64,000 bases of DNA from Prosthecobacter sp. (GTDB taxonomy: Bacteria; Verrucomicrobiota; Verrucomicrobiia; Verrucomicrobiales; Verrucomicrobiaceae), in contig JAIPJY010000001.1 in the NCBI GenBank assembly GCA_021733925.1, positions 1 through 64,000 of the forward strand, in the 5' to 3' direction. A model generated the notes under the pieces. The model saw nothing but the letters and a program-made list of their open reading frames with translations. It was not told the DNA's origin and did not search any database. The position numbers were made by a program, and so were the translations under genes. Numbering within the stretch: the stretch's first letter is position 1; the number at the start of each line of letters is the position of its first letter. This document shows positions 44,598 to 53,451 of the stretch, piece by piece.

Positions 44598-47500
44598 GGA
44601 ACCCGTCAAGCGCGCCACCAAACCTCGCGGCGTGAAGAAGGCCGCGAATCGCAAACCACCACCCCCTTCCGGGCGTGCGCGGGGGGATGCGCTCGGTCTG
44701 GTGGATCTGACTCTGTCCGCAGCTGAGTTTGTGCGAAAACTGAAGCAGCCCGGACAGGTGCTCGATCACGTCACCCCGCAGGCCTTCGGTTTTGCAGCGG
44801 CTCTGATGGTGCGACATGCGGAGCAGGCCCTGCCCGGGCGTCGCGTGTGGATTCTCTGTGCAGATGTGAAAACGCAGGATCATGTGCATGCCGAACTCGG
44901 CGTGTGGCAGTGCCCCGCGTTGTATTTCCCTCGTCTTGGGCAGGTGGTGAACGATGCCTTGATCGACCCTGAACTGCTGGCAGAGCGTGCAGGCGTGCTT
45001 GGCCGCATGATGGAAGGAGACGCGCCAGTCATGGTGCTGTGTGCGGACACTCTGGATGAGCCCGCACCTGCACTGGCCGAAATCTCCAGCCAGCGTCGCA
45101 CGCTCACCGTCGGAGCAAAGCTCGATGTGGAGGACCTGCTGCGAGATCTGAGCGAGGCGGGCTATGAGCGGGTGCCCGTCGTCACCGAGCGCGGTCACTT
45201 CGCCCGCCGCGGCGGCATCGTGGACTTCTTCTCGTGGCAGGCAGAGGAACCGCTGCGGCTGGAATTTTTCGACGACGAGATTGAATCGATCCGTGCCTTC
45301 GACCTGCACAATCAGTCCTCCATCAAGCGGCTGGAGAGCGTGGGCGTCATTCTTCAGATGAATGACAATGCAGATGAAGCCTCACGGGTGCGTGAGCATC
45401 TGCACCCGGAGGATTTCATCGTCACCATCGATTGCGAGGGGGAGGCGCATGCACGCATCCTCAGTGGTGCCGCGCCTGTCGAGGGCATGGAGGATTACTC
45501 GGCGGCGATCCATGAGAACCCTCTGGGTGTCTTCGACGCCTCCGACTTTGTGCTGCACGAAGCACGGCGTGAGCACTTCGCCCGTCAGATCCGTGAATGG
45601 CACAAGGACGGATGGCGCACCGTCATTTTCTTCCACAACGAAGCGGAGCGAGAACGCTTCGCCGAACTGCAGAGCGGTTTGCCTGCTTCGCTCGAAACGA
45701 AACTCGGCCTCCTCTATCGCGGCTTCACCGTGCCTGCTGCCAAGCTGGCGGTTCTGACCGGCGCGGAGATTTTTGGCCGCCATCAGCAGATCCGCCGTGT
45801 GCGCGGATCGAAACTCGATGAAGCCGAAGTGCTGCGCAAAGCGCGCGATGTCATGCGCGACCTTCGTGAAGGCGACATCGTCGTGCATGCCGAGCACGGC
45901 GTGGCCCGCTTTGGCGGCGTCGAGGTGCGTGATTCCGGCAAGCGCGAAGAGGTGCTCGTGCTGCATTACGCCGAAGGCGCCAAGCTCTTTGTGCCCGTAG
46001 CCCACACGCACATGGTCACGCGCTATGTGGGTGTCGGCGGCAAGGCCCCCGCCTTGAGCAAGCTCAGCGAGGCACGCTGGCAAAAGACACGCAAGAGCGC
46101 GGAGAAAAGCGTCGAGGACTTCGCCGTGCGCATGCTCAGCGTGGCGGCGGAACGGCAGACGCTGAAGGCGTATTCACACCAGCCGGACACGAAGTGGCAG
46201 GTCGAGTTCGAGGAATCATTTTTGTACCGCGAAACCCCGGACCAACTCCGCAGCGTGGAGGAAATCAAACGCGACATGGAGGCCGAAAAACCCATGGACA
46301 GGCTGCTCTGCGCCGATGTCGGATTCGGCAAAACGGAGGTCGCCATTCGTGCCGCTTTCAAAGCCGTCATGGGCGGTCGTCAGGTGGCCATCCTTGTCCC
46401 CACGACGGTGCTGGCACGCCAGCACTGGGAGAACATCCGCCAGCGCATGAGCGAGTTTCCCGTGTCCGTCGAGATGCTCTGCCGCCTCACCCCTCCAAAC
46501 CGCGAGCGCGAAATTTTGCGAGGCATCACCGAGGGTACAGTGGATATCGTCATCGGCACACATCGCGTCATTTCCAAAGACGTGCGTTTCAAAAATCTCG
46601 GCCTTGCCGTGATCGATGAGGAGCAGCGCTTTGGCGTGAAGCACAAAGAAAAGTTCAAGGACCTCTTCCGCCTCGTCGATGTGCTCACACTCAGTGCCAC
46701 GCCGATTCCGCGCACGCTCTACCTCGCGCTCATGGGCATGCGAGACATGAGCACCATCGAGACGCCGCCTCCGAACAAGCAGGCCGTGCAGACGATGATC
46801 TGCCCCTACGACGAACGCACGATCAAGCAGGCCGTGGAAGCGGAAATCGAGCGCGGCGGTCAGGTCTTCTTCCTGCACAACCGCGTGATGACCATCGAAA
46901 AAATCGCGCAGCGCATCCGTGATCTCTGCCCAAAAGCCCGCGTGATCATCGGCCATGGCCAGATGGACAGCGAACTGCTGGAGGACGTCATGCACACCTT
47001 CGTCGATGGCGGGGCGGACGTGCTCGTCTGCACCACCATCATCGAAAGCGGGGTCGATATTCCCAATGCCAACACCATCATCATCGACCGCGCGGACCGC
47101 TTCGGGCTGGCGGATCTTTATCAGCTGCGTGGTCGCGTTGGTCGCGGTGGGGTGCAGGCGCATGCCTATCTGCTCTTGCCGCAGGATGCGGTGACGGCAG
47201 GCGATGCACGCAAGCGCGTGAACGCCATCAAGCAATACGCCGGCCTCGGCAGCGGCTTCAAAATCGCGCTGCGCGATCTGGAGATTCGCGGTGCGGGCAA
47301 TCTCCTCGGCACCGAACAGAGCGGCCACATCGCCGCCGTCGGGTTTGATCTCTACTGCCAGATGCTCAAGCAAAGCGTCGCCCGCATGCAGGGCCGCCGC
47401 GTGGCGCGCCCGGTTGAAGTCGGGCTGCGTTCAGACTTCCTCGTCATGAACGAGGCCATGATGGTGCAGGCGGAAAAAACCGCCACGCCAGCCTTCCTGC

Positions 47501-47835
47501 CATCCACCTTCATCGAAGACCTCAAGCTCCGCATCACCGCCTACCGTCAGGTTGGCGAAATCATGACGCGCAAAGAACTCGAAGAGCTTGAGTCGCAGTG
47601 GCGCGATCAATTCGGCGAAAAGCTGCCCCACGCTGTTCAGAACCTGCTCACCTGCGCCTCCATCCGCCTCGCTGCAGCACACGTCGGCATCAGCGATGTC
47701 GAAATCAAAGACCGCAAGCTCATGCTCACGCGCAACGGCAAGTTCGTCATGATCCAGGGCAAATTCCCGCGCCTCAGTTCACGCGAAGGTCACAAGCAGC
47801 TCGCCGAAACGCTGGCGATGCTGCGGACGCTGTGA
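44596..47835 (+). CDS. mfd: Transcription-repair coupling factor (Mfd)
   Basis: ATP-driven translocase that removes stalled RNA polymerase and recruits UvrA. 1079 residues from TTG 44596, slightly short of the usual 1150. Order: UvrB-like N-terminal module; CarD-like RNA-polymerase interaction domain around residues 425-500 (GDIVVHAEHGVARFGGVEV); RecG-like helicase with Walker A (ADVGFGKTEVA, about 573) and DEEQ box (about 673); SGVDIPNANTIIIDRADRFGLADLYQLRGRVGR; TRCF C-terminal domain. The start is uncertain: no ATG is in frame until well into the N-terminal module, TTG 44596 sits in a terminator tail, and GTG at 44632 or 44701 are alternatives. The stop abuts the next gene's stop with no gap. 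Confidence 0.95.
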   Translation: MEPVKRATKPRGVKKAANRKPPPPSGRARGDALGLVDLTLSAAEFVRKLKQPGQVLDHVTPQAFGFAAALMVRHAEQALPGRRVWILCADVKTQDHVHAELGVWQCPALYFPRLGQVVNDALIDPELLAERAGVLGRMMEGDAPVMVLCADTLDEPAPALAEISSQRRTLTVGAKLDVEDLLRDLSEAGYERVPVVTERGHFARRGGIVDFFSWQAEEPLRLEFFDDEIESIRAFDLHNQSSIKRLESVGVILQMNDNADEASRVREHLHPEDFIVTIDCEGEAHARILSGAAPVEGMEDYSAAIHENPLGVFDASDFVLHEARREHFARQIREWHKDGWRTVIFFHNEAERERFAELQSGLPASLETKLGLLYRGFTVPAAKLAVLTGAEIFGRHQQIRRVRGSKLDEAEVLRKARDVMRDLREGDIVVHAEHGVARFGGVEVRDSGKREEVLVLHYAEGAKLFVPVAHTHMVTRYVGVGGKAPALSKLSEARWQKTRKSAEKSVEDFAVRMLSVAAERQTLKAYSHQPDTKWQVEFEESFLYRETPDQLRSVEEIKRDMEAEKPMDRLLCADVGFGKTEVAIRAAFKAVMGGRQVAILVPTTVLARQHWENIRQRMSEFPVSVEMLCRLTPPNREREILRGITEGTVDIVIGTHRVISKDVRFKNLGLAVIDEEQRFGVKHKEKFKDLFRLVDVLTLSATPIPRTLYLALMGMRDMSTIETPPPNKQAVQTMICPYDERTIKQAVEAEIERGGQVFFLHNRVMTIEKIAQRIRDLCPKARVIIGHGQMDSELLEDVMHTFVDGGADVLVCTTIIESGVDIPNANTIIIDRADRFGLADLYQLRGRVGRGGVQAHAYLLLPQDAVTAGDARKRVNAIKQYAGLGSGFKIALRDLEIRGAGNLLGTEQSGHIAAVGFDLYCQMLKQSVARMQGRRVARPVEVGLRSDFLVMNEAMMVQAEKTATPAFLPSTFIEDLKLRITAYRQVGEIMTRKELEELESQWRDQFGEKLPHAVQNLLTCASIRLAAAHVGISDVEIKDRKLMLTRNGKFVMIQGKFPRLSSREGHKQLAETLAMLRTL

Positions 47836-48678
47836 TCAGACGTGGTTCGACAGCTCCGTTTCCAAGAGCTTCTGCGCAGTGGCATCCCCAAGCTCATAAC
47901 ACTGCTTAAGCCCTCCCGGAAAAAACGGCGAAGGGCGTGAATGGTTCGTCGTGATAATGGTGAGTTTTTTGCCATGCAGGCGTGCCAGTTCAATGCGGTC
48001 GTTCAGAATCTGGCGGTTCATGGAATCATGCGTCGCAGCGATGGTGGCCAGAAGGCGCCTCAAGGGCATCAGGGGCGGTTTTTTTGGAGGCTGGATGATG
48101 CGATGAATGATGATGTGATCGATGTCGTCATCCGTGAACCAGGGGTCAATCGGTGACTCATGAGCGACGCCACCGTCGGTGCACTGGCGATTCTCAAACT
48201 CCAGCGGATTGAAGAGCAACGGGACGCAGGAACTGGCAGCCATCGCCGTGGCGAGCGGCCCCTCGCGAACGAAGAGGGTCTCATGTTTTGACAGATCGCT
48301 CAAGGCGATCAGCAATCGGGGATTCGACAGGGATTCGATGGTTCGCGTGCCGACGACCGATTCGAAATGGGTGATGGCTCCCCGTGGGTCGAAAAGACCG
48401 GGATGAGGACAAAAGAAGCTGTTAATGAGCTGATGCCAGAGCCACTTGGTGCGCATGGCAAAGGACAGATGCAGGCGCGGACTGAGCACCGCCTTCTTGA
48501 TAGCTTCCTGCTCCAGGCCTGCGGCGTAAAAACCAGCGGTGATGGCACCTGCTGAAGAGCCCGAGATAGCGACCGGTCGGATTCCTTTCGCATGCAACCG
48601 CGCCAGGAAACCCGCATGCGTGGCATAGCCCATGAATGAAGCACCGAGTGCGATGGCGATGCGCGGTGGTGAACTCAT
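47836..48678 (-). CDS. Patatin-like phospholipase
   Basis: 280 residues. The serine lipase motif is SGSSAGAITAGF (GxSxG, Ser42 from MSSPPRIAIAL), and the dyad partner lies in CTDGGVAHESP (DGG). ALGASFMGYATHAGFLARL is the family's N-terminal oxyanion region. It would hydrolyse acyl ester bonds in membrane lipids. Start is chosen at ATG 48678, which overlaps the upstream gene's TGA (ATGA), implying coupling. It is last in a leftward operon with FabG, ACP and an LPG-synthase-type membrane protein, so it may trim or remodel a lipid made by them. Confidence 0.85.
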   Translation of the reverse strand: MSSPPRIAIALGASFMGYATHAGFLARLHAKGIRPVAISGSSAGAITAGFYAAGLEQEAIKKAVLSPRLHLSFAMRTKWLWHQLINSFFCPHPGLFDPRGAITHFESVVGTRTIESLSNPRLLIALSDLSKHETLFVREGPLATAMAASSCVPLLFNPLEFENRQCTDGGVAHESPIDPWFTDDDIDHIIIHRIIQPPKKPPLMPLRRLLATIAATHDSMNRQILNDRIELARLHGKKLTIITTNHSRPSPFFPGGLKQCYELGDATAQKLLETELSNHV

Positions 48679-49685
48679 GCGCACTGGGCCTCCGGCGGGA
48701 TGATGGCGGTATGCTTGGCGCGCAGGAACATCACGCCGCCGACAATGCCCCAGAACAGATTGAAGAGCCAGCCGGCCAGAGAGGCGGAAACACCCACGGC
48801 CTCGGGCACATTGGCCAGACCTGCCAGCAGAGCCTCAAAGGTGCGCTCACGCACGCCAAGCCCGGAGATGGAAACCGGCAGTGACGCTGCGGCATCGACG
48901 ATCGGCATGGCCGTGAGAACGTCGAGCACCGGTGCCGCTCCGCCCACCGCGAGCAGGCCGCAGTAAAAGCTCATGAAAAAAGCCGTGTGCATGACGATGG
49001 AAACCAACGATGCCGAAAGCGTGCGCCGCCAGAGCCGGGCAGCGACTTCGTGCACCCGCGTCAGTCGTGCGATGAGGCCGGCCAGCCTGGGATTGCCCAT
49101 GGTGCGCGGAAACTTGCGCCGTCCCCACGTCAGCAGGCTGGGTTTGAAGGAAAACCAGCTGATCGCGAGGCCCACCACCGCCCCGCCGACATACATGGCA
49201 TAGCCGGTGATCAGCATGCGCAGATCATGGCCGATTTCATTCCAGTGCGAGGCCCGCGCCAGCATGCAGACCGCGAACAAGACGGCCACGGAGATCAGAC
49301 CGGTGAGATGATCCAGCACCAGCGACACACTCACCGGCATCGTCTGCCCGGGCAGGCGTCGGGAAAGTGACATGATCTTGTAGGTGTCACCTCCCACCAC
49401 GCCGACGGAGCTGATGTTGAAAAAAGCGCTGATGATTTCCGTGCGCAGCACGATATGGAACGGCAGGTCGGGCACCTGACCGCGCAGAATGATGTGCCAG
49501 CGGGTGGCGGCCAGAAAGAGAGAGAGAAACGCAAACGCGATCCCGGCGAGCGTCCAGGGCCAGTTCGTCAGCAGGGCGCGCAGGCGCGGTACAATGTCGG
49601 CAATAAGATTATGCTCCCGAAACAGCAGCGCGAGCAGCACACCGCTGATGAGCAGACGCAGGGAAATGGAGATGAGGCGTTTCAA
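48675..49685 (-). CDS. Lysylphosphatidylglycerol synthase TM-family protein
   Basis: 336 residues with about eight membrane helices, matching the LPG_synthase_TM (UPF0104) family. The conserved core SVGVVGGDTYKIMSLSR and LVLDHLTGLISVAVLF is present; it recalls flippase regions of MprF. The soluble aminoacyl-transferase half of MprF is absent. In other contexts these proteins are proposed to flip or transfer lipids or isoprenoid-linked sugars. It overlaps the patatin start by four bases and follows ACP by 23 bases. Confidence 0.85.
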   Translation of the reverse strand: MKRLISISLRLLISGVLLALLFREHNLIADIVPRLRALLTNWPWTLAGIAFAFLSLFLAATRWHIILRGQVPDLPFHIVLRTEIISAFFNISSVGVVGGDTYKIMSLSRRLPGQTMPVSVSLVLDHLTGLISVAVLFAVCMLARASHWNEIGHDLRMLITGYAMYVGGAVVGLAISWFSFKPSLLTWGRRKFPRTMGNPRLAGLIARLTRVHEVAARLWRRTLSASLVSIVMHTAFFMSFYCGLLAVGGAAPVLDVLTAMPIVDAAASLPVSISGLGVRERTFEALLAGLANVPEAVGVSASLAGWLFNLFWGIVGGVMFLRAKHTAIIPPEAQCA

Positions 49686-49708
49686 AACGCAGGGCTAGGG
49701 CAGGGAAG

Positions 49709-49963
49709 TCACGCTGCCGCCTTTTGGTCCACGGCCTCAGCAATCGTGTTCACACTTTGCAGAATGCGCTTGGCCTGGTCCTGATCAGCCATTTTAAAGC
49801 CGAAGTGCTTTTCGATCATCACCACGAGCTGAAGGGCGTCCACGGAATCAAGACCGATTCCTGCGGGACCAAAGAGAGGTGTATCATCGCCGATTTCATC
49901 TGCGGCCATGTCGAGCATGAGTTCGCTGATCATAAGTTCTTTGAGGCGCTGGCGGGTCGGCAT
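49709..49963 (-). CDS. Acyl carrier protein
   Basis: 84 residues. GIGLDSVDALQLV holds the phosphopantetheine-attachment serine at position 40 in the DSV context (DSL in most ACPs). The surroundings (four-helix pattern, acidic stretches ADEIGDDTPLFG) are typical. It is not beside the usual fabF/fabD genes, so it is likely dedicated to a special lipid pathway rather than being the main AcpP. It is 35 bases downstream of FabG on the same strand. Confidence 0.92.
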   Translation of the reverse strand: MPTRQRLKELMISELMLDMAADEIGDDTPLFGPAGIGLDSVDALQLVVMIEKHFGFKMADQDQAKRILQSVNTIAEAVDQKAAA

Positions 49964-49998
49964 GCAGGGGATACGTTTCGTAGGGTGCTGAGGGTAGG

Positions 49999-50727
49999 CT
50001 AAAGGATGCCTCCGTCAATTTTTAGGGTCGAACCAGTGATATAGCTCGCATCAGGGCTCGCAAGGAAGAAAACCGCTGCCGCAATCTCCGCCGGTCTGGC
50101 AAAACGCCGCATCGGCAGCTGCATTTTGAGTGCTTTGAGGTGCTCAGGTGTCCAATCGGTCGGCAGCCCCCCCTCAATATAGCCGGGCAAGACCGCATTC
50201 ACGGTGATGCCCATCCGGGCTGATTCCTTGGCCAGACTTTGTGTCAGGCCGATCACTCCGGCCTTGGCTGCGGCGTAGTTGGTTTGTCCCGCCGGCGAGG
50301 AAATGGCGCTGAGTGAGGAGATATTCACGATGCGGCCCTGCCGCTCCCGCATCATTCCAGGCAGAACCGCCTGACAGCCGTGGAAAACGGCGTTCAGGTT
50401 GGCATCCAAAACACGCGACCACTGATCCTGCGCCATGTTGGCCAGCAGCGCGTCTTCATGAAAGCCCGCGTTGTTGATCAGGACGCCGACAGGTCCAGCC
50501 ACGGACTCGATTTCGGCCAGTGCGGTCTTCCAGGCGTCCGGAGAGGTGATTTCGAGCGTGATCAGCGCCGCACGTTCTGGAAACCGGGCCGCAAGCTCCT
50601 GCGCCCGCTCCCGCCTCTCCCTCACCCCGAGAAACACACGGCAGCCTTCCTCTCGTGTCAGAAAAAATTCGGCAATGGCAAGGCCCAGCGCTCCATTCGC
50701 GCCAGTGATCAAAATACTACGACTCAT
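49999..50727 (-). CDS. fabG: 3-oxoacyl-ACP reductase (FabG-like SDR)
   Basis: 242 residues, a classical short-chain dehydrogenase. The cofactor motif is ITGANGALGLAIAEF, then the LINNAGFHEDALLANM segment. The active-site serine and YxxxK follow in SSLSAISSPAGQTNYAAAKAG, and GYIEGGLPTDWTPEHL is the substrate lid. It ends with SYITGSTLKIDGGIL as FabG does. NADPH-dependent reduction of a beta-ketoacyl chain on the adjacent ACP is the natural role. It is first in a leftward FabG-ACP-LPG-type-patatin operon. Confidence 0.9.
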   Translation of the reverse strand: MSRSILITGANGALGLAIAEFFLTREEGCRVFLGVRERRERAQELAARFPERAALITLEITSPDAWKTALAEIESVAGPVGVLINNAGFHEDALLANMAQDQWSRVLDANLNAVFHGCQAVLPGMMRERQGRIVNISSLSAISSPAGQTNYAAAKAGVIGLTQSLAKESARMGITVNAVLPGYIEGGLPTDWTPEHLKALKMQLPMRRFARPAEIAAAVFFLASPDASYITGSTLKIDGGIL

Positions 50728-50763
50728 TGTGAAGCATTGGAGTTCGCCGGTAGGAGTTTCAAG

Positions 50764-51774
50764 TCACTTAATCGTTCCGCTCCATACCTTTGGCGATCTC
50801 ACACCGGGGCGCGCCTCTCCGCCGGGGACCACGATTTGATCCCGCCAGCGCACGGCGTTGGTCGTGACGAGCGAAAAGGGCACCTCGCCCGACTTGCTCC
50901 ACGCCTGCGTCTTCACATCGAAGACCAGAACCGAGCGCGGGAAGCCGGGATGTTTCTCTTTGGGCTCAAAGTTGACATTGGCGCCATCATCACCTCCAAG
51001 GATATAAATCTTGGCATCGATCACCGGAGCAGGATTCGGAGCCGCCACGGCCACTCGGGGCATGTCTGGCAGCTTTTTCCAGCCTGTAGCCGGTTGGTAG
51101 GCCCACGCATCGTTCAGCCATTCGCGCTCGGGCTTGCCATCCTTGTCAGCATGCAAGGCCGCACCACTGAACAGATGTACCACGCCATTAGCGGCAGCCA
51201 TGCAGCCGAGAATGCGCGGTTTGCCGGGGCAGGGCGGCAGTTCCTGCCATTTCGCGTCGGATTGTTTCAAATCCAGCGCCCAAAACGTGTTCATGGCGGT
51301 GGTCGCCGTCGGTGTTTCAATCCCACCACATACATAGACGACACCATTGCTCTCGCAGCCGCACATGAAGGCGCAGGGCTTCGGCAGCGGCGGCAGTGGG
51401 GCGGCTTTCTGCACCCAGAACACCTCACGGAAATGCTCCGTGGCATTGCCTCCGCCGAGGATGACCCACCCAGCGGGAGTCGTAATGCTCACCCCATAGC
51501 CATTGGGTTTCGGCAGTTTACCCATCACTCGCCAGGCTCCGTCCGGCTTTTCCAGCCCAAAAATCGTGTCATACCAGACCTTGGTGCCACCCTCCCACGG
51601 CATTTTGTCGATGAAATGTGTGCCCCCGGCCACCATTAGAGTGCCGTCCACCACTCCGGCAAAAGCCCCGGCGAATCCTCGTTCATCGGGCAGAGCAGGC
51701 AGTGGCGACCATGGCAGATCGGCGGCGGAGACAGTCAAAGTGAGGGACATGAAACAGAGCAGCGGGCGAAGCAT
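50764..51774 (-). CDS. Secreted kelch-repeat protein, NanM-like
   Basis: 336 residues from ATG 51774 with a signal peptide (MLRPLLCFMSLTLTVSA). Kelch-type repeats such as GTLMVAGGTHFID, GWVILGGGNATEH, GVVYVCGGIETPT and AKIYILGGDDGANV predict a beta-propeller, best matching N-acetylneuraminate epimerase/mutarotase (NanM) and cyclically permuted relatives. This would speed interconversion of sialic-acid anomers in the periplasm. The sialidase-like proteins at 6938 and 10477 make sialic-acid use conceivable, but no nanA, nanE or nanK is in the window. Divergent from a DUF1501 gene 66 bases away. Confidence 0.72.
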   Translation of the reverse strand: MLRPLLCFMSLTLTVSAADLPWSPLPALPDERGFAGAFAGVVDGTLMVAGGTHFIDKMPWEGGTKVWYDTIFGLEKPDGAWRVMGKLPKPNGYGVSITTPAGWVILGGGNATEHFREVFWVQKAAPLPPLPKPCAFMCGCESNGVVYVCGGIETPTATTAMNTFWALDLKQSDAKWQELPPCPGKPRILGCMAAANGVVHLFSGAALHADKDGKPEREWLNDAWAYQPATGWKKLPDMPRVAVAAPNPAPVIDAKIYILGGDDGANVNFEPKEKHPGFPRSVLVFDVKTQAWSKSGEVPFSLVTTNAVRWRDQIVVPGGEARPGVRSPKVWSGTIK

Positions 51775-51840
51775 GACCGGCACATAACGTCGTTTTGATG
51801 ATAGTTCCGGCATATTGAGTGCTTATTTTGGCATCACCTC

Positions 51841-53202
51841 ATGCTCACCCTTTCAGGCAAATCCCACGGAAAATTCTGCGACGGCGTCTCGCGTCGCGAC
51901 TTCCTGCGCATCGGCGGACTCGCCATGGGCGGACTGTCGTTACCGGAATTGCTGAAGGCCGAGGCCGAGGCGCGCACGGGCCGCAGTTTCAAATCCGTGA
52001 TCATGATCTACATGTGCGGTGCGCCACCTCATCAGGACATGTACGATTTGAAGATGGACGCGCCGCTGGAGATTCGCGGCCCCTACAAGCCCATCAAGAC
52101 CGCTGTCCCCGGCATCCACATCTCCGAGCACGCGCCGCGTCTCGCCAAGATCATGGACAAGCTGGTGCCGATTCGCAGCATGTACGGCTCGCCGAATGGT
52201 GCGCACGACAGCTTCATCTGCTACACCGGCAAGCCGCCTCCGCCGAATGGTGGTGGTGCCCCTGTCGGCCGCCTTTCCGATCCACCCTCTCTGGGTTCGG
52301 TCGTTTCCCGGCTCAAAGGTCAGGCCGATCCCGCCATGCCGGCATTCGTCGGCCTTGCTCCGAAGGCCGGTCATCCGCCCTACGGCTCGCCAGGACATCC
52401 GGGCTTCTGCGGCAACACGCATGCCGCCTTCCGCCCGAACGGCGCGGGCATGGAAGATCTCCAGCTCAACGGCATCACGCTCGACCGTCTCGAAGACCGC
52501 CGCTCCCTGCTCACCGGCTTTGACAAATTCCGCCGCGAGATCGACGCCAGCGGCCTCGTCGGCAGCATGGACGCCTTCAATCAGCAGGCCCTGAATGTGC
52601 TCACATCCAGCAAGCTGCTCACCGCGCTCGATTTGAACCATGAGAGCGTCAAAACCCGCGAACGTTACGGCAAAGGCGATCCCAAGAACTACGGCGACGG
52701 CGCGCCCCTCAATCTCGAGCACTTCCTGCTCGCCCGCCGCCTTGTCGAAGCCGGTGCCCGTGTGGTGACGCTCAATTTCGGCCGCTGGGACTTCCACGAC
52801 AACAACTACCCGCAGCTCCTGCGCCATCTGCCGCTCTTCGATCAAGGCATGAGCGCCCTCGTTGAAGATCTGCATGAGCGCGGCCTCGACAAAGATGTCG
52901 CCGTCGTCGCCTGGGGCGAATTTGGCCGCACGCCGATGGTGAACAAAGACGGTGGTCGCGACCACTGGCCCCGTGTCGGCGGCGCTTTGCTGGCGGGTGG
53001 CGGTATGCGCACAGGTCAGGTCATCGGTGCCACCGACAGACTCGGCGGCGAACCCACCGAACGTCCCGTTCATTTCGGTGAAGTCTTCGCCTCTCTCTAC
53101 AAGCACATGGGCATCGACACCGTGAAGACCACGCTCAACGATTTGACCGGCCGGCCGCAGTATCTCGTCGATGGCTGGCAGCCCATGCCGGAACTGATTT
53201 GA
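51841..53202 (+). CDS. Tat-exported DUF1501 protein A
   Basis: 453 residues. The N-terminus GKFCDGVSRRDFLRIGGLAMGGLSL is a twin-arginine signal. The alkaline-phosphatase-superfamily DUF1501 fold follows, with SVIMIYMCGAPPHQDMYDLK near residue 50 and the metal-binding-type segments VVAWGEFGRTPMVN and GRDHWPRVGGALLAGGG later. Function is unknown; DUF1501 proteins are abundant and exported in Planctomycetes and Verrucomicrobia, usually paired with DUF1549/DUF1553 proteins. It is strongly related to the copy at 57491 (32 identical bases across the Tat signal) but differs at CGAPPHQDMYD versus PGGPSHQDMFD. Confidence 0.88.
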   Translation: MLTLSGKSHGKFCDGVSRRDFLRIGGLAMGGLSLPELLKAEAEARTGRSFKSVIMIYMCGAPPHQDMYDLKMDAPLEIRGPYKPIKTAVPGIHISEHAPRLAKIMDKLVPIRSMYGSPNGAHDSFICYTGKPPPPNGGGAPVGRLSDPPSLGSVVSRLKGQADPAMPAFVGLAPKAGHPPYGSPGHPGFCGNTHAAFRPNGAGMEDLQLNGITLDRLEDRRSLLTGFDKFRREIDASGLVGSMDAFNQQALNVLTSSKLLTALDLNHESVKTRERYGKGDPKNYGDGAPLNLEHFLLARRLVEAGARVVTLNFGRWDFHDNNYPQLLRHLPLFDQGMSALVEDLHERGLDKDVAVVAWGEFGRTPMVNKDGGRDHWPRVGGALLAGGGMRTGQVIGATDRLGGEPTERPVHFGEVFASLYKHMGIDTVKTTLNDLTGRPQYLVDGWQPMPELI

Positions 53203-53250
53203 GGCGGAACGTGCCTTGCCCGTGCCCCCTTGGGGGTTATAGTCGGGTAC

Positions 53251-53433
53251 ATGTATCCGATCAAAACCACCATTCCAGAAGGCTTGGTCCTCAAAGAGGG
53301 CGATGAAGCCGATCTGCGTGTGGTGATCCAGGATGGGGCGATTGTGGTGACCAAAATTCTGCGTCAAAAGTCCGCTGCAGATCCGGCAACGGCTGCCCAT
53401 TCGATCAAACTGGGTGCCTGGAACCGGAAGTAA
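53251..53433 (+). CDS. Small AbrB/SpoVT-like protein
   Basis: 60 residues. EGLVLKEGDEADLRVVIQDG and AIVVTKIL suggest a swapped-hairpin AbrB-like DNA-binding unit like that of MazE-type antitoxins, though the match is weak. No toxin gene is adjacent. It lies in the 250-base gap between two DUF1501 genes on their strand, preceded by CCCCCTTGGGGG at 53226-53237, a weak hairpin. It could be an orphan regulator or chance. ATG 53251 is chosen; an upstream GTG/ATG frame adds only seven residues. Confidence 0.5.
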   Translation: MYPIKTTIPEGLVLKEGDEADLRVVIQDGAIVVTKILRQKSAADPATAAHSIKLGAWNRK

Positions 53434-53451
53434 TCCGTTTGGAAAGGCTTT

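Noticed and set aside
53226-53237. CCCCCTTGGGGG as a terminator of DUF1501 A
   Set aside because: At most four base pairs can form with a four-base loop, and no T-tract follows. Too weak to call.
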